A stretch of DNA of 32,958 nt from JAYZAP01 sp964645285 (GCA_964645285.1 CAZYDR010000036.1:1-32958), one strand, 5' to 3'. Shown: positions 1 through 7,775, counted from the first letter of the stretch. Made by a program: numbers and translations. The notes: generated by a model not told the origin, from the sequence alone.

Positions 1-354
1 CTCACATTCACGGGCAAGTCGTTGAGCAGTTTCAATCTGGGATGGGGTCATCTGTCCCGCAATTTTGTCTCTGTTTCCAGATGCGTTCTCACTTCCCCCA
101 GATGATGCGGCGATGTTGAACCACATATGGGCACGGACATAATCCTGAAGGACACCTTCTCCGTTTTCGTACATCGTACCAAGATTGGACTGGGCAGGGG
201 CATCTCCCTGTTCGGCAGCAAGGGTGTACCACTTGACGGCAGTCTTGTAGTTCTGGAGAACACCTTGCCCGTTGTAGTACGACAAACCCGCCAGCATATT
301 TGCGGCCTCGGCGGACAGCTCCCGATTATGGGCTATCACCGCCTCGTGGCCCAT
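1..354 (-). CDS. Sel1-repeat (SLR/TPR-like) protein, 3' end outside window
   Basis: The minus-strand reading frame is open to the left edge and encodes two Sel1-like repeats. The signature pieces are YYNGQGV, KWYTLAAEQGD, NLGTMYENGEGV and AHMWFNIAAS, followed by a typical tail (MTPSQIETAQRLARECE). Sel1 repeats are alpha-helical solenoids used for protein-protein contacts, often in periplasmic or envelope proteins. In this family the tail pattern is usually very close to the C-terminus, so only a few codons are probably missing. The only ATG in frame is at 352-354. The frame stays open further upstream but without recognisable sequence and with no signal peptide, so the N-terminus may be truncated or the start may be wrong. 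Partner and process are unknown. Confidence 0.7.
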   Translation of the reverse strand, partial: MGHEAVIAHNRELSAEAANMLAGLSYYNGQGVLQNYKTAVKWYTLAAEQGDAPAQSNLGTMYENGEGVLQDYVRAHMWFNIAASSGGSENASGNRDKIAGQMTPSQIETAQRLARECE

Positions 355-826
355 GCGGCAGCTAATCGAACGGCCACGCAATACTTCGGAGTTTGAAACG
401 CCGGCAGAGAGATTCAACGCTTGTGTTGCATCGACCGGTTGAGGCGGCACCCCAAAAGCGGACTCTTTCGTGGCCGTCACTGATTTCCGACTTTGACCCA
501 GAACGGAAATCGGCGCCCGTGATGCCAAAATGGTCGAGACCGACCTCGTCGGCGGCGGATGTTGTGGAACCGGCGCCGATCATATACGGGCGCTGACGGC
601 GCGCCTTACCGGCTGACACATTCCGTCATGTCGCTTGACTGCGAGATTGCTTTGGGCGTTGACTTGCGCCCGAGGGCAATGGAAACAGACGCCGGGTGCT
701 CATGCGATCTCCGATGAGAGAACCGTTGGCACATCTGCGACGCGCACCGCGTTGCAGGGGCCATAGGTTCCGCAGTCCCCCTCCCATGACTCTTGGCGGC
801 GCCGGCTTACCGTACTGGCCTGTGCC
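355..826. other. Gene-poor stretch with one imperfect hairpin
   Basis: I see no convincing gene here on either strand. Open frames exist but have no ribosome binding site and no family resemblance. One imperfect inverted repeat lies at 647-679: TTGCTTTGGGCG pairs with CGCCCGAGGGCAA if one base bulges and G-T pairs are allowed. It could be a transcription terminator or leader structure, but there is no clear T-run on either side. The stretch from 765 to 826 reads in frame with the following small membrane protein and resembles the basic end of a signal peptide, so the true start of that gene may lie here. Confidence 0.4.
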
Positions 827-1033
827 GTGATGGCTTGGTTGCTGGGCACGTCGCCGGCCTATGCGTACCTCGACCCGGGTACCGGCGGCATGATTCTCCA
901 ACTGCTGCTGGGCGGCGCCGCCGGCGCATTGGTGGTTGGAAAACTCTATTTTTCGAAAATCAAGGCGTTTTACACGCCGCATTTCATGCGCGACGTAAAT
1001 GCGCGCGAACATGATGACGGCGGTGAAGCGTAA
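827..1033 (+). CDS. Small exported/membrane protein with YLDPGTG motif
   Basis: This 68-residue protein opens with a hydrophobic segment ending in PAYA, a plausible signal-peptidase site. The motif YLDPGTGGMILQLLLGG follows, with a second hydrophobic segment to about residue 45 and an acidic tail. Small YLDPGTG proteins are commonly found beside sulfatase-superfamily and methyltransferase genes like the two that follow; their molecular role is unknown to me. The listed start is GTG 827 (ATG 830 is next). In-frame residues upstream of it (WRRRLTVLACAV) look like the n-region and start of the h-region of the signal peptide, but no start codon is available there. An ATG at 786 is out of frame by one. 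A small sequence error or an unusual start is possible. Confidence 0.65.
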   Translation: MMAWLLGTSPAYAYLDPGTGGMILQLLLGGAAGALVVGKLYFSKIKAFYTPHFMRDVNAREHDDGGEA

Positions 1034-1036
1034 TTC

Positions 1037-1990
1037 GTGTCGAATTCCAGCCCCTTGAAATCGACCGGACCGGCTGACATACAATTCGATGACGTCTCGT
1101 TTAAAGCCCCTGACGAGCGGGTGTTTCGGCCCCTTAACGCGGCCGCCGCCGGGCGCTTCGAGGTGCTCTTCGACGAGGGTCATCTCGAGCGGTTGATTGA
1201 TCGTCACCTGATAATACCATCCTGGTTCGTCGATTCGGCGGACATTGGGCTCGACCCGGCGGCGATTGGCGTCAAGGTCATCGAACATCGCAGGATTGAT
1301 ATCTTCACTTACCCCTTCGAATGGTCATTCGACATGCTGCGCGACGCCGCGCTGCTCACCCTCGACATCATCGAACGCGCGCTTGCTTTCGATTTTATTC
1401 TCAAGGACGCGACCCCCTATAACGTCGGGTTCATGGATGGCAGGCCGGTCCTAATCGATCTGCTGTCGCTTGAGCGGTACGAAGCCGGCGCCCCGTGGGA
1501 GGGCTATGCCCAGTATTGTCGCGAGTTCCTGTTTCCGCTCTTCTTCGCCGCCTATCGGGGGATCGATTTTCGCGTCTTCTTCCGCGGGCAACTGAACGGC
1601 ATCGAACTCACCACCGCCAGCAAGGTGTTTTTCTTTCGCGACCTGCTCAGGCCCGGCGTATGGAAGCACGTCAAACTACGGGCGCTTCTCAAGCGTACGT
1701 TTCGCAACAGCGCCGTCGACGTCAACGAGAGTTACCGGGTCGGCCACTTCTCGAAGGACGCCATCCTGGCCAACACGCGTAATCTCCGCCGCGCCATCGA
1801 GAGATTACCCCGTCCCGGCGCCGACTCCCAGTGGATCGACTACGGCGCGACGCTCTCCTACACGGCGGATGAGCAAGCCGCCAAGGCCGCGTCCGTCGAA
1901 GCCATGATCGAGCGGCTGCGGCCCCGACGCGTTGTCGATCTTGGGTGCAACACCGGGGCATACAGCATGCTCGCCGCCCGGAGTTGGTGA
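1037..1990 (+). CDS. Kinase-like/SAM methyltransferase fusion, truncated after SAM motif I
   Basis: Residues about 100-150 carry a kinase-like signature (LKDATPYNV followed by GRPVLIDLLSLE), as in NoeA-type proteins that pair this region with a C-terminal class I SAM-dependent methyltransferase. The methyltransferase domain begins normally at about residue 297 with the SAM-binding loop VVDLGCNTGAYS. The reading frame then stops five residues later, at 1988-1990. Family members continue for roughly 130-170 residues beyond this loop, so this copy lacks almost the whole Rossmann fold and should be inactive as a methyltransferase. The start is GTG 1037, three bases after the previous stop. The next gene begins within 10 bases of the break, which points to an internal deletion or a misjoin. 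The family is often placed beside envelope glycan genes; the substrate is unknown. Confidence 0.65.
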   Translation: MSNSSPLKSTGPADIQFDDVSFKAPDERVFRPLNAAAAGRFEVLFDEGHLERLIDRHLIIPSWFVDSADIGLDPAAIGVKVIEHRRIDIFTYPFEWSFDMLRDAALLTLDIIERALAFDFILKDATPYNVGFMDGRPVLIDLLSLERYEAGAPWEGYAQYCREFLFPLFFAAYRGIDFRVFFRGQLNGIELTTASKVFFFRDLLRPGVWKHVKLRALLKRTFRNSAVDVNESYRVGHFSKDAILANTRNLRRAIERLPRPGADSQWIDYGATLSYTADEQAAKAASVEAMIERLRPRRVVDLGCNTGAYSMLAARSW

Positions 1991-1998
1991 CCGTGGTA

Positions 1999-3539
1999 TG
2001 AGCTTCCCTTATCATCCGATTCTTCTGGCAACATTCATTTGGCTTTCGCCCTACTCCTGGAATCAGAATGAACTGTTCTTCAAGGACGTCGTCGCCAGCG
2101 CGGTGACCGCCACCGGTATTGTCGTCGTCCTGCTGTTGCTAATCGGCATTGCCCTGCGAAACGCGGGGAGAACCGGTGTTGTCGTCAGCCTGTTGCTGAT
2201 CACCTTGGTGTATTACGGCCACGCCTACGAAGCCGTGGACGACTTTCTCGGCGGCGTCGTTCCGAACTTGCTTTTCATGGCGCTCTGGACGGCTCCGACA
2301 ATGCTGGCGATCGGGTTTATCGTGGTCCGCCGCCCGCAAGCGGAGAAGCTGACCAAGCTATTGAATGCCTTCGCCCTGGGCCTCATGCTCTTACCCCTGG
2401 GCACGCTGACTGTGGGGCTGTCGACCGACAAATCCGTATCCGCCGCCGTGGCCGGGCCGTTGAGCGGCCCGTGGGCCCCGGTTCCGGACGGTGGCGCGGG
2501 CGTGGCGGGGGGCAACCCCGATATCTACTATTTTATCTTCGACAGATATGCCGGCGAGCGCACCCTCAGGGACGTCTACAATTTCGACAATCGCGACTTT
2601 CTCGACTCCTTGCGCAAGCGCGGCTTTTTCGTGGTCGAGCGCAGCCGAGCCAATTATACCAAGACCGCGCACTCGCTCTCCGCGACCCTCAATCTCCGGT
2701 NNNNNNNNNNGGGCTCCGGCGACTGGAAGCCGGTCTATGGCTTGATGCTGAACAGCGATGTAATGCGCTACATGAAGGCGCGCGGCTACCGCTACCTGCA
2801 TTTCGGGTCGTGGTGGGGGCCGACCGGTGAAAACGCCTTGGCCGACGAGAACTTTTTCGCGCCGCGGCTGCTGCCCTGGGCCGACATTTTCTTCAACGAA
2901 TTCGAGGTCCTGCTACTGCGCCAGACACTGCCGGTCCGGGTCAATCAGGCGCTGTTCGGCGGCGAGATCAGTTTGAAGCGGCGCCAATTCCTGCGCGTTG
3001 GGCAAAAGTTCGAACAGCTCGCCAAGGTGCGGCGTGAGGGTGCACCGCTGTTCGTCTTCGCCCATATGCTGTTGCCCCACGAGCCCTACGTGTTCCATGC
3101 CGATGGCCGGTACAAGAGCCCCGCCGAGGCCGCCACCATGACCCGCGAGCAGAGCTATGTCGATCAGCTCGCCTACACCAACCGTAAAATCGAAGAGCTG
3201 CTCGACGTATTGCTCGCCAGAACGCCGCCGCCGGTCATCATCATTCAGGCCGACGAGGGACCCTTCCCGCGGCGTTATCTCGCCGACAACGACAGCCTAG
3301 ACTGGCGCGATGCGTCGGAACGAGAGCTAAGGCGGAAATTCAGGATATTGAACGCCATCTATTTTCCGGACGGCGGCTATAACGAACTTTATGACGACAT
3401 AACGCCGATAAATACGTTTCCAGTTTTGTTCAATAAGTATTTCGACGAGGAAATCCCCCTACTCCCGGACGTAAGTTACACTTTTCATTCGAACTCGGAC
3501 CTGTATTCATTTTCGGATATTACCGCGACGGTAGAGTAA
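1999..3539 (+). CDS. Membrane sulfatase/alkaline-phosphatase-superfamily protein (contains assembly gap)
   Basis: The N-terminal ~150 residues form several transmembrane helices, as in phosphoglycerol- or phosphoethanolamine-transferase-like enzymes. A catalytic domain follows, with the pattern DIYYFIFDRYAG, NFDNRDFLDSLRKRGFFV and NYTKTAHSLSATLNL, then HMLLPHEPYVF and IIIQADEGPFP. These match the metal-site blocks of the sulfatase superfamily; the usual DHG block reads ADEG, as in this subfamily. The domain is expected to face the periplasm and act on an envelope polymer or lipid. Start ATG 1999 gives the family-like beginning MSFPYHPILLA; an upstream ATG at 1932 would only add translation of the truncated preceding gene. 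Ten N at 2701-2710 remove a stretch that in the family continues with about 20-30 residues. That the frame is the same on both sides is accidental. Confidence 0.75.
2701..2710. other. Assembly gap (ten N)
   Basis: Ten undetermined bases interrupt the sulfatase-like gene. Ten is not a multiple of three, and the family has more sequence between the two flanks, so the run is a placeholder and the true missing length is unknown. Confidence 0.98.
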
Positions 3540-3551
3540 TGTCCGGCGCGG

Positions 3552-3746
3552 TCAGCGGGCCGCGCGGCGAAGAGCGGCGGGCAACTCACGAGCCATGAAG
3601 CGAACCGGCTGGCGCTCCATGCGCAGGCGCCACTCATCCTACGCCACCATCACCGCACGCGGTGTCGCGCAGTTGCTGCCGTGATTGAGAAAAGCAACGC
3701 CCTCCTCAAGTATGAATTCGGCCCTGATATTGTCGCCCACGGCCAT
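3552..3746 (-). pseudogene. N-terminal relic of an isopenicillin-N-epimerase-like (class V) aminotransferase
   Basis: Read from ATG 3744-3746 on the minus strand, the translation gives FLNHGSNCATPRAVMVA, a TAG stop at 3639-3641, then in the same frame WRLRMERQPVRFM and ARELPAALRRAAR before a TGA at 3552-3554. This order matches the first 60 residues of isopenicillin-N-epimerase-like PLP enzymes, whose usual start is a FLNHGS(F/Y)G..P block followed by RxxME.xPVRF. The rest of the roughly 400-residue enzyme, including the PLP lysine, is absent, and the stop lies inside the conserved part. It is a dead fragment between two unrelated plus-strand units. An error could explain the stop codon but not the missing 85 percent of the gene. 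Confidence 0.7.
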
Positions 3747-3796
3747 GGATTATTGCCTCATGATTAAAAAAACCGTCAGGATTTTATAAACATGAC

Positions 3797-3819
3797 CCGG
3801 TTAAACGGACTTTAACCGG
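3797..3819. promoter_or_regulatory. Strong inverted repeat (9-bp arms) upstream of small membrane genes
   Basis: CCGGTTAAA at 3797-3805 and TTTAACCGG at 3811-3819 are perfect reverse complements around CGGAC. The plus strand continues with TTTGCTTT, so it could be an intrinsic terminator for plus-strand transcription, although the nearest upstream plus-strand gene ends 260 bases away. It could equally be an operator in the leader of the small gene at 3885. Confidence 0.45.
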
Positions 3820-3884
3820 TTTGCTTTACAATTGCCGTTAGTGAGCCTGGATATGTAGTCCGGCTCGACATAGGGAGTAAGGTA

Positions 3885-4073
3885 ATGCACGCGCTTGCCC
3901 ATTACTGCCGCAGTGTCATCAACGGTTTGCTGTGGTTCATCGAGACCGGCTGGGACATTCGGGCCACGCTTTTCAGCGCTCTGCCCTACGGCGATCCTTA
4001 CATTACCGCCGTTGCCATGAGCCTGGTATTCGTCGTCGTCGACCGGGTTGTCAGGCCAAGACCCGCGACCTGA
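3885..4073 (+). CDS. Small membrane protein, first of a tandem paralogous pair
   Basis: This 62-residue protein has an amphipathic or hydrophobic first half (VINGLLWFIETGWD), a central SALPYGDPY block and a hydrophobic helix (TAVAMSLVFVVVDRVV), ending in a basic tail. The start ATG 3885 is preceded by GGGAGTAAGG at good spacing, a clear ribosome binding site. The gene at 4178 encodes a near copy: WFIETGWD, FSALPYGDPY, a VAM-containing hydrophobic helix, DR-V/I-VRPRP/R. Conservation at protein level, with codons that differ, argues that both are real genes under selection. I do not recognise the family. A one-helix inner-membrane peptide is the safe description. Confidence 0.6.
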   Translation: MHALAHYCRSVINGLLWFIETGWDIRATLFSALPYGDPYITAVAMSLVFVVVDRVVRPRPAT

Positions 4074-4177
4074 AATCAGGAATCTGTCCTGGTACTCTGT
4101 CTATAGCGGACTTCATCAATCGGCCATGCCGTGTTAGTTTCGCATAGGTCGTTTGGCTCTGGCCATGGAACAAGTCA

Positions 4178-4360
4178 ATGCAAGCACTCGTGCACTATTG
4201 CCGCAGCATTATTACGGGACTGCTATGGTTCATTGAAACCGGCTGGGACCTCTGGGCCAATTTATTCAGCGCCCTGCCCTATGGCGATCCCTACCTCGCC
4301 GCCGTCGCCATGGGCGTGTTGTTCGTGATTGCTGACCGGATCGTCAGGCCACGGCGATAA
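4178..4360 (+). CDS. Small membrane protein, second of a tandem paralogous pair
   Basis: This 60-residue protein aligns along its whole length with the product at 3885: HYCRSIITGLLWFIETGWD, FSALPYGDPY, then a hydrophobic helix ending IADRIVRPRR. Differences are conservative (I/V, A/S). The ATG at 4178 has only a weak upstream purine stretch (GGAACAAG). The 104 bases between the two genes hold no obvious shared promoter and no good terminator, so the two may be co-transcribed. Function is unknown. Tandem small membrane proteins can be stress peptides or subunits of larger complexes, but nothing here decides that. Confidence 0.6.
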   Translation: MQALVHYCRSIITGLLWFIETGWDLWANLFSALPYGDPYLAAVAMGVLFVIADRIVRPRR

Positions 4361-4372
4361 CAATATATTATC

Positions 4373-5232
4373 TCAGGCACTCCCCCGCACAAGGGGAAAT
4401 GTCTCGCCGGTGATCGGTCCGCCATGGACCAGATTTTCGCCGCGCTGGGACGGATCGGTCTCCTGGGCAATGTCGTTGTAAGTTACGTCGTCCCCGGTCC
4501 AATTGGTCGAGACGCACCCCGGCGCTGATCGAGAGTATTACCCGGCGCGCAGTGGAACGTCTTGGCGTTGAACACCAGGGTATCCCCGGGCTCCATGGTG
4601 CAGCGGATAAATTCGGCGTCCGGGTCCGTATCGAAGTCCGGCAGTACATCACGTTCCATCATGGAATTGGGGTAGGCCTTCGCCGGATCGAAATGGAGCA
4701 CTCGATAGATGGTTTCTCCTATATGAGAGCCGCGCACGAAGCGCAATGCCGTTTCCGTGGGAATGGGATCGAGCGCGGTCCAGCAGTTGATGATCTTGTT
4801 GCCGTTGAGTGGATAGAACGACTGGTCATAGTGCCAGGGCGTCACCGCGCTACCGCAATGGCCGGCCTTCAACAGCAGGAAGTCGTAATAATAATTGAGA
4901 GTAGTTGATTCCAGCAGTTGCCAGAACATATCGGCCGCGCGGGATTCAAAGACGAAGCGGCGGAACGGCTCCACATGTTTCCACATGATCGAGTGGTAAT
5001 AGAACGAACCCCGGTCACCGGGTATGCCGACCTTGGCGGCGCTGGGGCCGGGCTGGTCCATTGCCAGCTGAATGCCGCTCTCAACCGTATCGAGCCAGTC
5101 CCGGCCGAAGGCACCGCGAAGGACGATGACTCCGTCGCGCTTGTAGGCGACAACCGCATCGGCACCTGCCGGACCACCGTCGGAGGCATCAAAACCGGCA
5201 ATTTCACCAAAAAATTGAGGTATTGGACTCAT
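4373..5232 (-). CDS. Phytanoyl-CoA dioxygenase (PhyH) family protein, frameshifted near the 3' end
   Basis: This is a mononuclear Fe(II)/2-oxoglutarate oxygenase of the PhyH family. Iron ligands are visible as H134 and D136 in TPWHYDQSF and H227 in KTFHCAPGN, with arginines just after (DQRR) that can bind 2-oxoglutarate. The frame containing the ATG (5230-5232) ends early at 4483. Shifting frame in the run of C at 4517-4520 restores a family-like tail (VSTNWTGDDVTYND, then HGGPITGETFPLVRGSA) ending at the TGA at 4373-4375, about 286 residues in all. A single base is therefore missing from the gene or from the assembly. Without the repair the protein is 249 residues with an unrelated last 10-12 residues. 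The substrate is unknown; family members hydroxylate diverse small molecules. The upstream minus-strand neighbour is the bicupin gene, separated by a hairpin. Confidence 0.8.
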
Positions 5233-5239
5233 TCCCAGC

Positions 5240-5280
5240 TCTAAACAACAACGGCGGTCACCCGAGCCCGGATGACCGCC
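5240..5280 (-). terminator. Likely intrinsic terminator after the bicupin gene
   Basis: GGCGGTCA at 5253-5260 and TGACCGCC at 5273-5280 are perfect reverse complements, and the stem can extend inward by about three GC pairs. Read on the minus strand the hairpin is followed by GTTGTTGTTT. It lies just after the bicupin stop codon and just before the PhyH start, so the two genes are probably separate transcripts or the second is expressed by read-through. Confidence 0.6.
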
Positions 5281-5303
5281 GCATTGCTTGGTTGTCGAGC
5301 CGC

Positions 5304-6089
5304 TTATTCAGCAGCGCTGGCCTGAGCTTCGGCCTGTTTCTCGATGAAGATGACGAAGATTTTCTTCACATACTCGGTGCTCTTCCAGCTGACCACCGCG
5401 CTCTTGGGAATGAAGAAAGTATCGCCGGCAACGAAGGTCTCGTCATTGCCTTGGCCGTCGCCGATGGTCACCGAGCCCTCGAGCAGGTGCATCAGTTCGT
5501 GGCGCGGAAAGGCGAAGGCGGTGCGCTCGAACGGGGTCGAATCCCACACACCGGTGGTCATCTGCCCGGTCATATCGCCGAAGCAGAGGCCGGTATTCTG
5601 GGTCGGCAGCTCGCCGACGAAAGGCTGGGAGGCGTCGGGGTTCGAAGACGCCAGAGCCGCGTTCGGATCAGGCCGGATGACCTTGAGCGCCGATGAATCT
5701 TCGGGCTTCATGCCCGATGCGTCGTTGAAGATGACGAAGAACTTGCGCATGTACTCGGTCTGCTTCCAGCTCAACGGCAGACCCTTGGGAATGATGAATG
5801 ACTCACCGGCGCTGATGGTCTCCTCACCGCCGTTCTCGTCGACAATGGTCACCGAACCTTCGAGGACCAGCATGAACTCGTTAACATCGTAGGGCCCCGA
5901 CTTCGACGTGAACGGCGTGCAGTCCCAAACGCCGGTCATCAGGCCGTTGGCCTCGTCGTTGTGATAGACGTGGCCGGTCTGTACCGGCTCGCCGGCTTCA
6001 AGGCCCTCGGCCGGGATCGGGTCCCACTCGGGCATGCCGGTATCCGCCGGGCCACGACCATTAAATCGAATTACCTTAAGTTCTGACAT
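5304..6089 (-). CDS. Bicupin protein (two tandem Cupin_3/DUF861-type domains)
   Basis: The 261-residue protein is an internal duplication. Residues about 55-125 contain TGVWDCTPF, EFMLVLEGSVTI, GESFIIPKG, SWKQTEYMRKFFVIF. Residues about 180-250 repeat the same order with TGVWDSTPF, ELMHLLEGSVTI, GDTFFIPKS, SWKSTEYVKKIFVIF. This is the pattern of Cupin_3 proteins, a group that includes ureidoglycine-aminohydrolase-like and EutQ-like cupins. The usual metal histidines are reduced: the first copy has NEFM where the second has HELMH, so only the second half may hold a metal. The start at 6089 follows AGGAGG at ideal spacing and a good promoter. The substrate is unknown; its surroundings suggest a nitrogen- or sugar-metabolite enzyme or a binding protein. 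Confidence 0.75.
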   Translation of the reverse strand: MSELKVIRFNGRGPADTGMPEWDPIPAEGLEAGEPVQTGHVYHNDEANGLMTGVWDCTPFTSKSGPYDVNEFMLVLEGSVTIVDENGGEETISAGESFIIPKGLPLSWKQTEYMRKFFVIFNDASGMKPEDSSALKVIRPDPNAALASSNPDASQPFVGELPTQNTGLCFGDMTGQMTTGVWDSTPFERTAFAFPRHELMHLLEGSVTIGDGQGNDETFVAGDTFFIPKSAVVSWKSTEYVKKIFVIFIEKQAEAQASAAE

Positions 6090-6121
6090 CGCTTTCGTCC
6101 TCCTGTGTACGGTTGCCGCCG

Positions 6122-6150
6122 ACTATGCCCGAGCTTGCGCACCTGTGCAA
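6122..6150 (-). promoter_or_regulatory. Predicted sigma70-type promoter for the bicupin gene
   Basis: On the minus strand TTGCAC (6145-6150) and CATAGT (6122-6127) are spaced by 17 bases. They lie about 30 bases upstream of the start codon, with AGGAGG between. Spacing and position fit a housekeeping promoter. Confidence 0.45.
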
Positions 6151-6174
6151 CAAAGCGGCGGTTGTCTATGTTGA

Positions 6175-6636
6175 CTACTTCGACGGGAGCCCGTCGCTGA
6201 CCGGTCCGTGGCGCAACAGCGTACTGTCGCCGGCAAAGCCTCCATAACGCGGCAGGTTGTCGGCAATATCGAACCAGGCAATACGCTCCACATCGAACGA
6301 ATGGCCTGTCGGCACCAGGGCATTCGGGTTGTCGAAAGTACTGATGTGGAACTCGAAGATATAGGCGCCGCCGCTTTCACCCTCCCAGGTCAGGGGCGTG
6401 CCGCATTTACCGCAGAAGGCGCGGCCGACGCCGGGCGATGACTCATACATCTTGCGCTCGTTGCCACTAAATGTGACTTGATCGTTGTTGTAGCCGGCCA
6501 AGGTCACCACCGGCCCGCCGTTGTGCTTGCGGCAGCTATGGCAATGGCAATGAGCAACCCCGAAGGACTCCCCGGTCACCTCATAACGCACCGCCCCACA
6601 CATGCAACCGCCGGCCATCTTGCTATCGTCGCTCAT
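6175..6636 (-). CDS. Gfa-like (GFA/CENP-V family) zinc protein
   Basis: The 153-residue protein has the full cysteine set of the family: C11 and C13 (GGCMCGAVRYEV), C30, C32 and C35 (HCHCHSCRKHNGG), and C75 and C78 (FCGKCGTPL). These bind structural and exchangeable zinc. The founding member was described as a glutathione-dependent formaldehyde-activating enzyme, but most relatives have no proven activity. GAAGGAGAA precedes the ATG at 6636. It lies 45 bases downstream of the antiporter gene and may be its co-transcript. A formaldehyde link would suit a region with possible demethylation enzymes, but that is only inference. Confidence 0.85.
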   Translation of the reverse strand: MSDDSKMAGGCMCGAVRYEVTGESFGVAHCHCHSCRKHNGGPVVTLAGYNNDQVTFSGNERKMYESSPGVGRAFCGKCGTPLTWEGESGGAYIFEFHISTFDNPNALVPTGHSFDVERIAWFDIADNLPRYGGFAGDSTLLRHGPVSDGLPSK

Positions 6637-6681
6637 GGTGTTCTCCTTCGAATAAATGATACGCCAAACTCTTGCCCTCTT

Positions 6682-7635
6682 TTAACCCCCAACCACCAAA
6701 AACGCCATATAGGCCACATACAGGGCCAGCAGCACACCGCCTTCGGAGCGGCTTAGTTTCCAGCCGGTGACCAGCAGCACCACGAACAGGCCCATGACGC
6801 CGGTCATGACCCAGATGTCGGTGGCGGCCACCGAGGCCGGGACCTCGACCGGGCGGACCATGGCCGTGGTTCCCATGATGGCGAACAGGTTGAACAGGTT
6901 GCTGCCGAGCACGTTGCCGATGATGACGTCGTGCTGGCGCTTCATGGCGGCGATGATGCCGGTGGAGAGCTCGGGCAACGAGGTGCCGAGCGCCACCACG
7001 GTGAGGCCGATGAGCACCTCAGGCACGGCAAAAACACGGGCGATGTCGATGGCGCCGTCGACCACCAGCTCGGCGCCGATCAACACACCGGCGAGGCCAG
7101 CGCCGAGGAATGCCAGGCTGGCGCCGAGGCTTACCGGGCCGTCTTCGATGACCTCGGCCTCGTGGACGTGCATAGGGGCGGCCGAGTCGCCGCCGTAGCG
7201 CTCGGCCCAGGCGGCGTAGCCGGAATAGAGCAACATGAGGCCGAGCAGCACCGCACCCTCGATCAGGCCGATGGTGCCGGTCAAGGCCAGGCCGGCGAAG
7301 CCGACGGTGCCGACCAGCATGACCAACCCGTCGCGGCAGACAGTACGCGGCGCCACGTACAGCGGCGCCACCAGGGCGCAGACACCGAGAACCAGGAGTA
7401 CGTTTGCAATGTTACTGCCGATCACATTGCCAAGCGCCAGACCGGTCTGACCTGCCAGAGCCGCGTCGATACAAATCATCAGCTCCGGCGCCGAGGTGCC
7501 AAAGCCAACGATGAACATGCCGACAAGCACGGCCGAGACATTGAGACGGCGCGCAAGGGCCGCCGCGCCGCGCACCAACATGCCGCCACCGACCACCAAC
7601 AGCGCGAAACCGCTAAGGAGAAAGACATACATCAT
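6682..7635 (-). CDS. Calcium/sodium antiporter, CaCA family (YrbG-like)
   Basis: A 317-residue, about 10-helix inner-membrane protein built of two inverted repeats. Each repeat has the ion-binding alpha motif: GFGTSAPEL at about residues 45-53 with GNVIGSNIANV, and VALGTSLPEL with GNVLGSNLFNL in the second half. The acidic residues in these motifs coordinate Ca2+ and Na+. Length and organisation are standard for the family. The start is ATG 7635 or the adjacent ATG. The gene is divergent from the dimethylformamidase operon and looks like ordinary ion homeostasis rather than part of the catabolic set. Confidence 0.92.
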   Translation of the reverse strand: MMYVFLLSGFALLVVGGGMLVRGAAALARRLNVSAVLVGMFIVGFGTSAPELMICIDAALAGQTGLALGNVIGSNIANVLLVLGVCALVAPLYVAPRTVCRDGLVMLVGTVGFAGLALTGTIGLIEGAVLLGLMLLYSGYAAWAERYGGDSAAPMHVHEAEVIEDGPVSLGASLAFLGAGLAGVLIGAELVVDGAIDIARVFAVPEVLIGLTVVALGTSLPELSTGIIAAMKRQHDVIIGNVLGSNLFNLFAIMGTTAMVRPVEVPASVAATDIWVMTGVMGLFVVLLVTGWKLSRSEGGVLLALYVAYMAFLVVGG

Positions 7636-7775
7636 GGCGGGTATGCTACACGATTCGACTCGCCCGCTATTTCCTGATCCTTGAATCGGCGCTTGGCAAG
7701 ATCATGAAACTAGGCCATCTTTTTCCACAATTCTCACATAGTTTTGCGCTATCGACCTCACCAAACGGGTAGAAA

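Noticed and set aside
626..1288. Minus-strand open frame of 220 codons
   Set aside because: It runs opposite the small YLDPGTG gene and the beginning of the methyltransferase fusion, and has no domain features or ribosome binding site.
6931..7677. Plus-strand open frame of 248 codons opposite the antiporter
   Set aside because: Complementary to the two alpha-repeat motifs of the antiporter; its His/Gln/Asp-rich composition is an antisense artefact.
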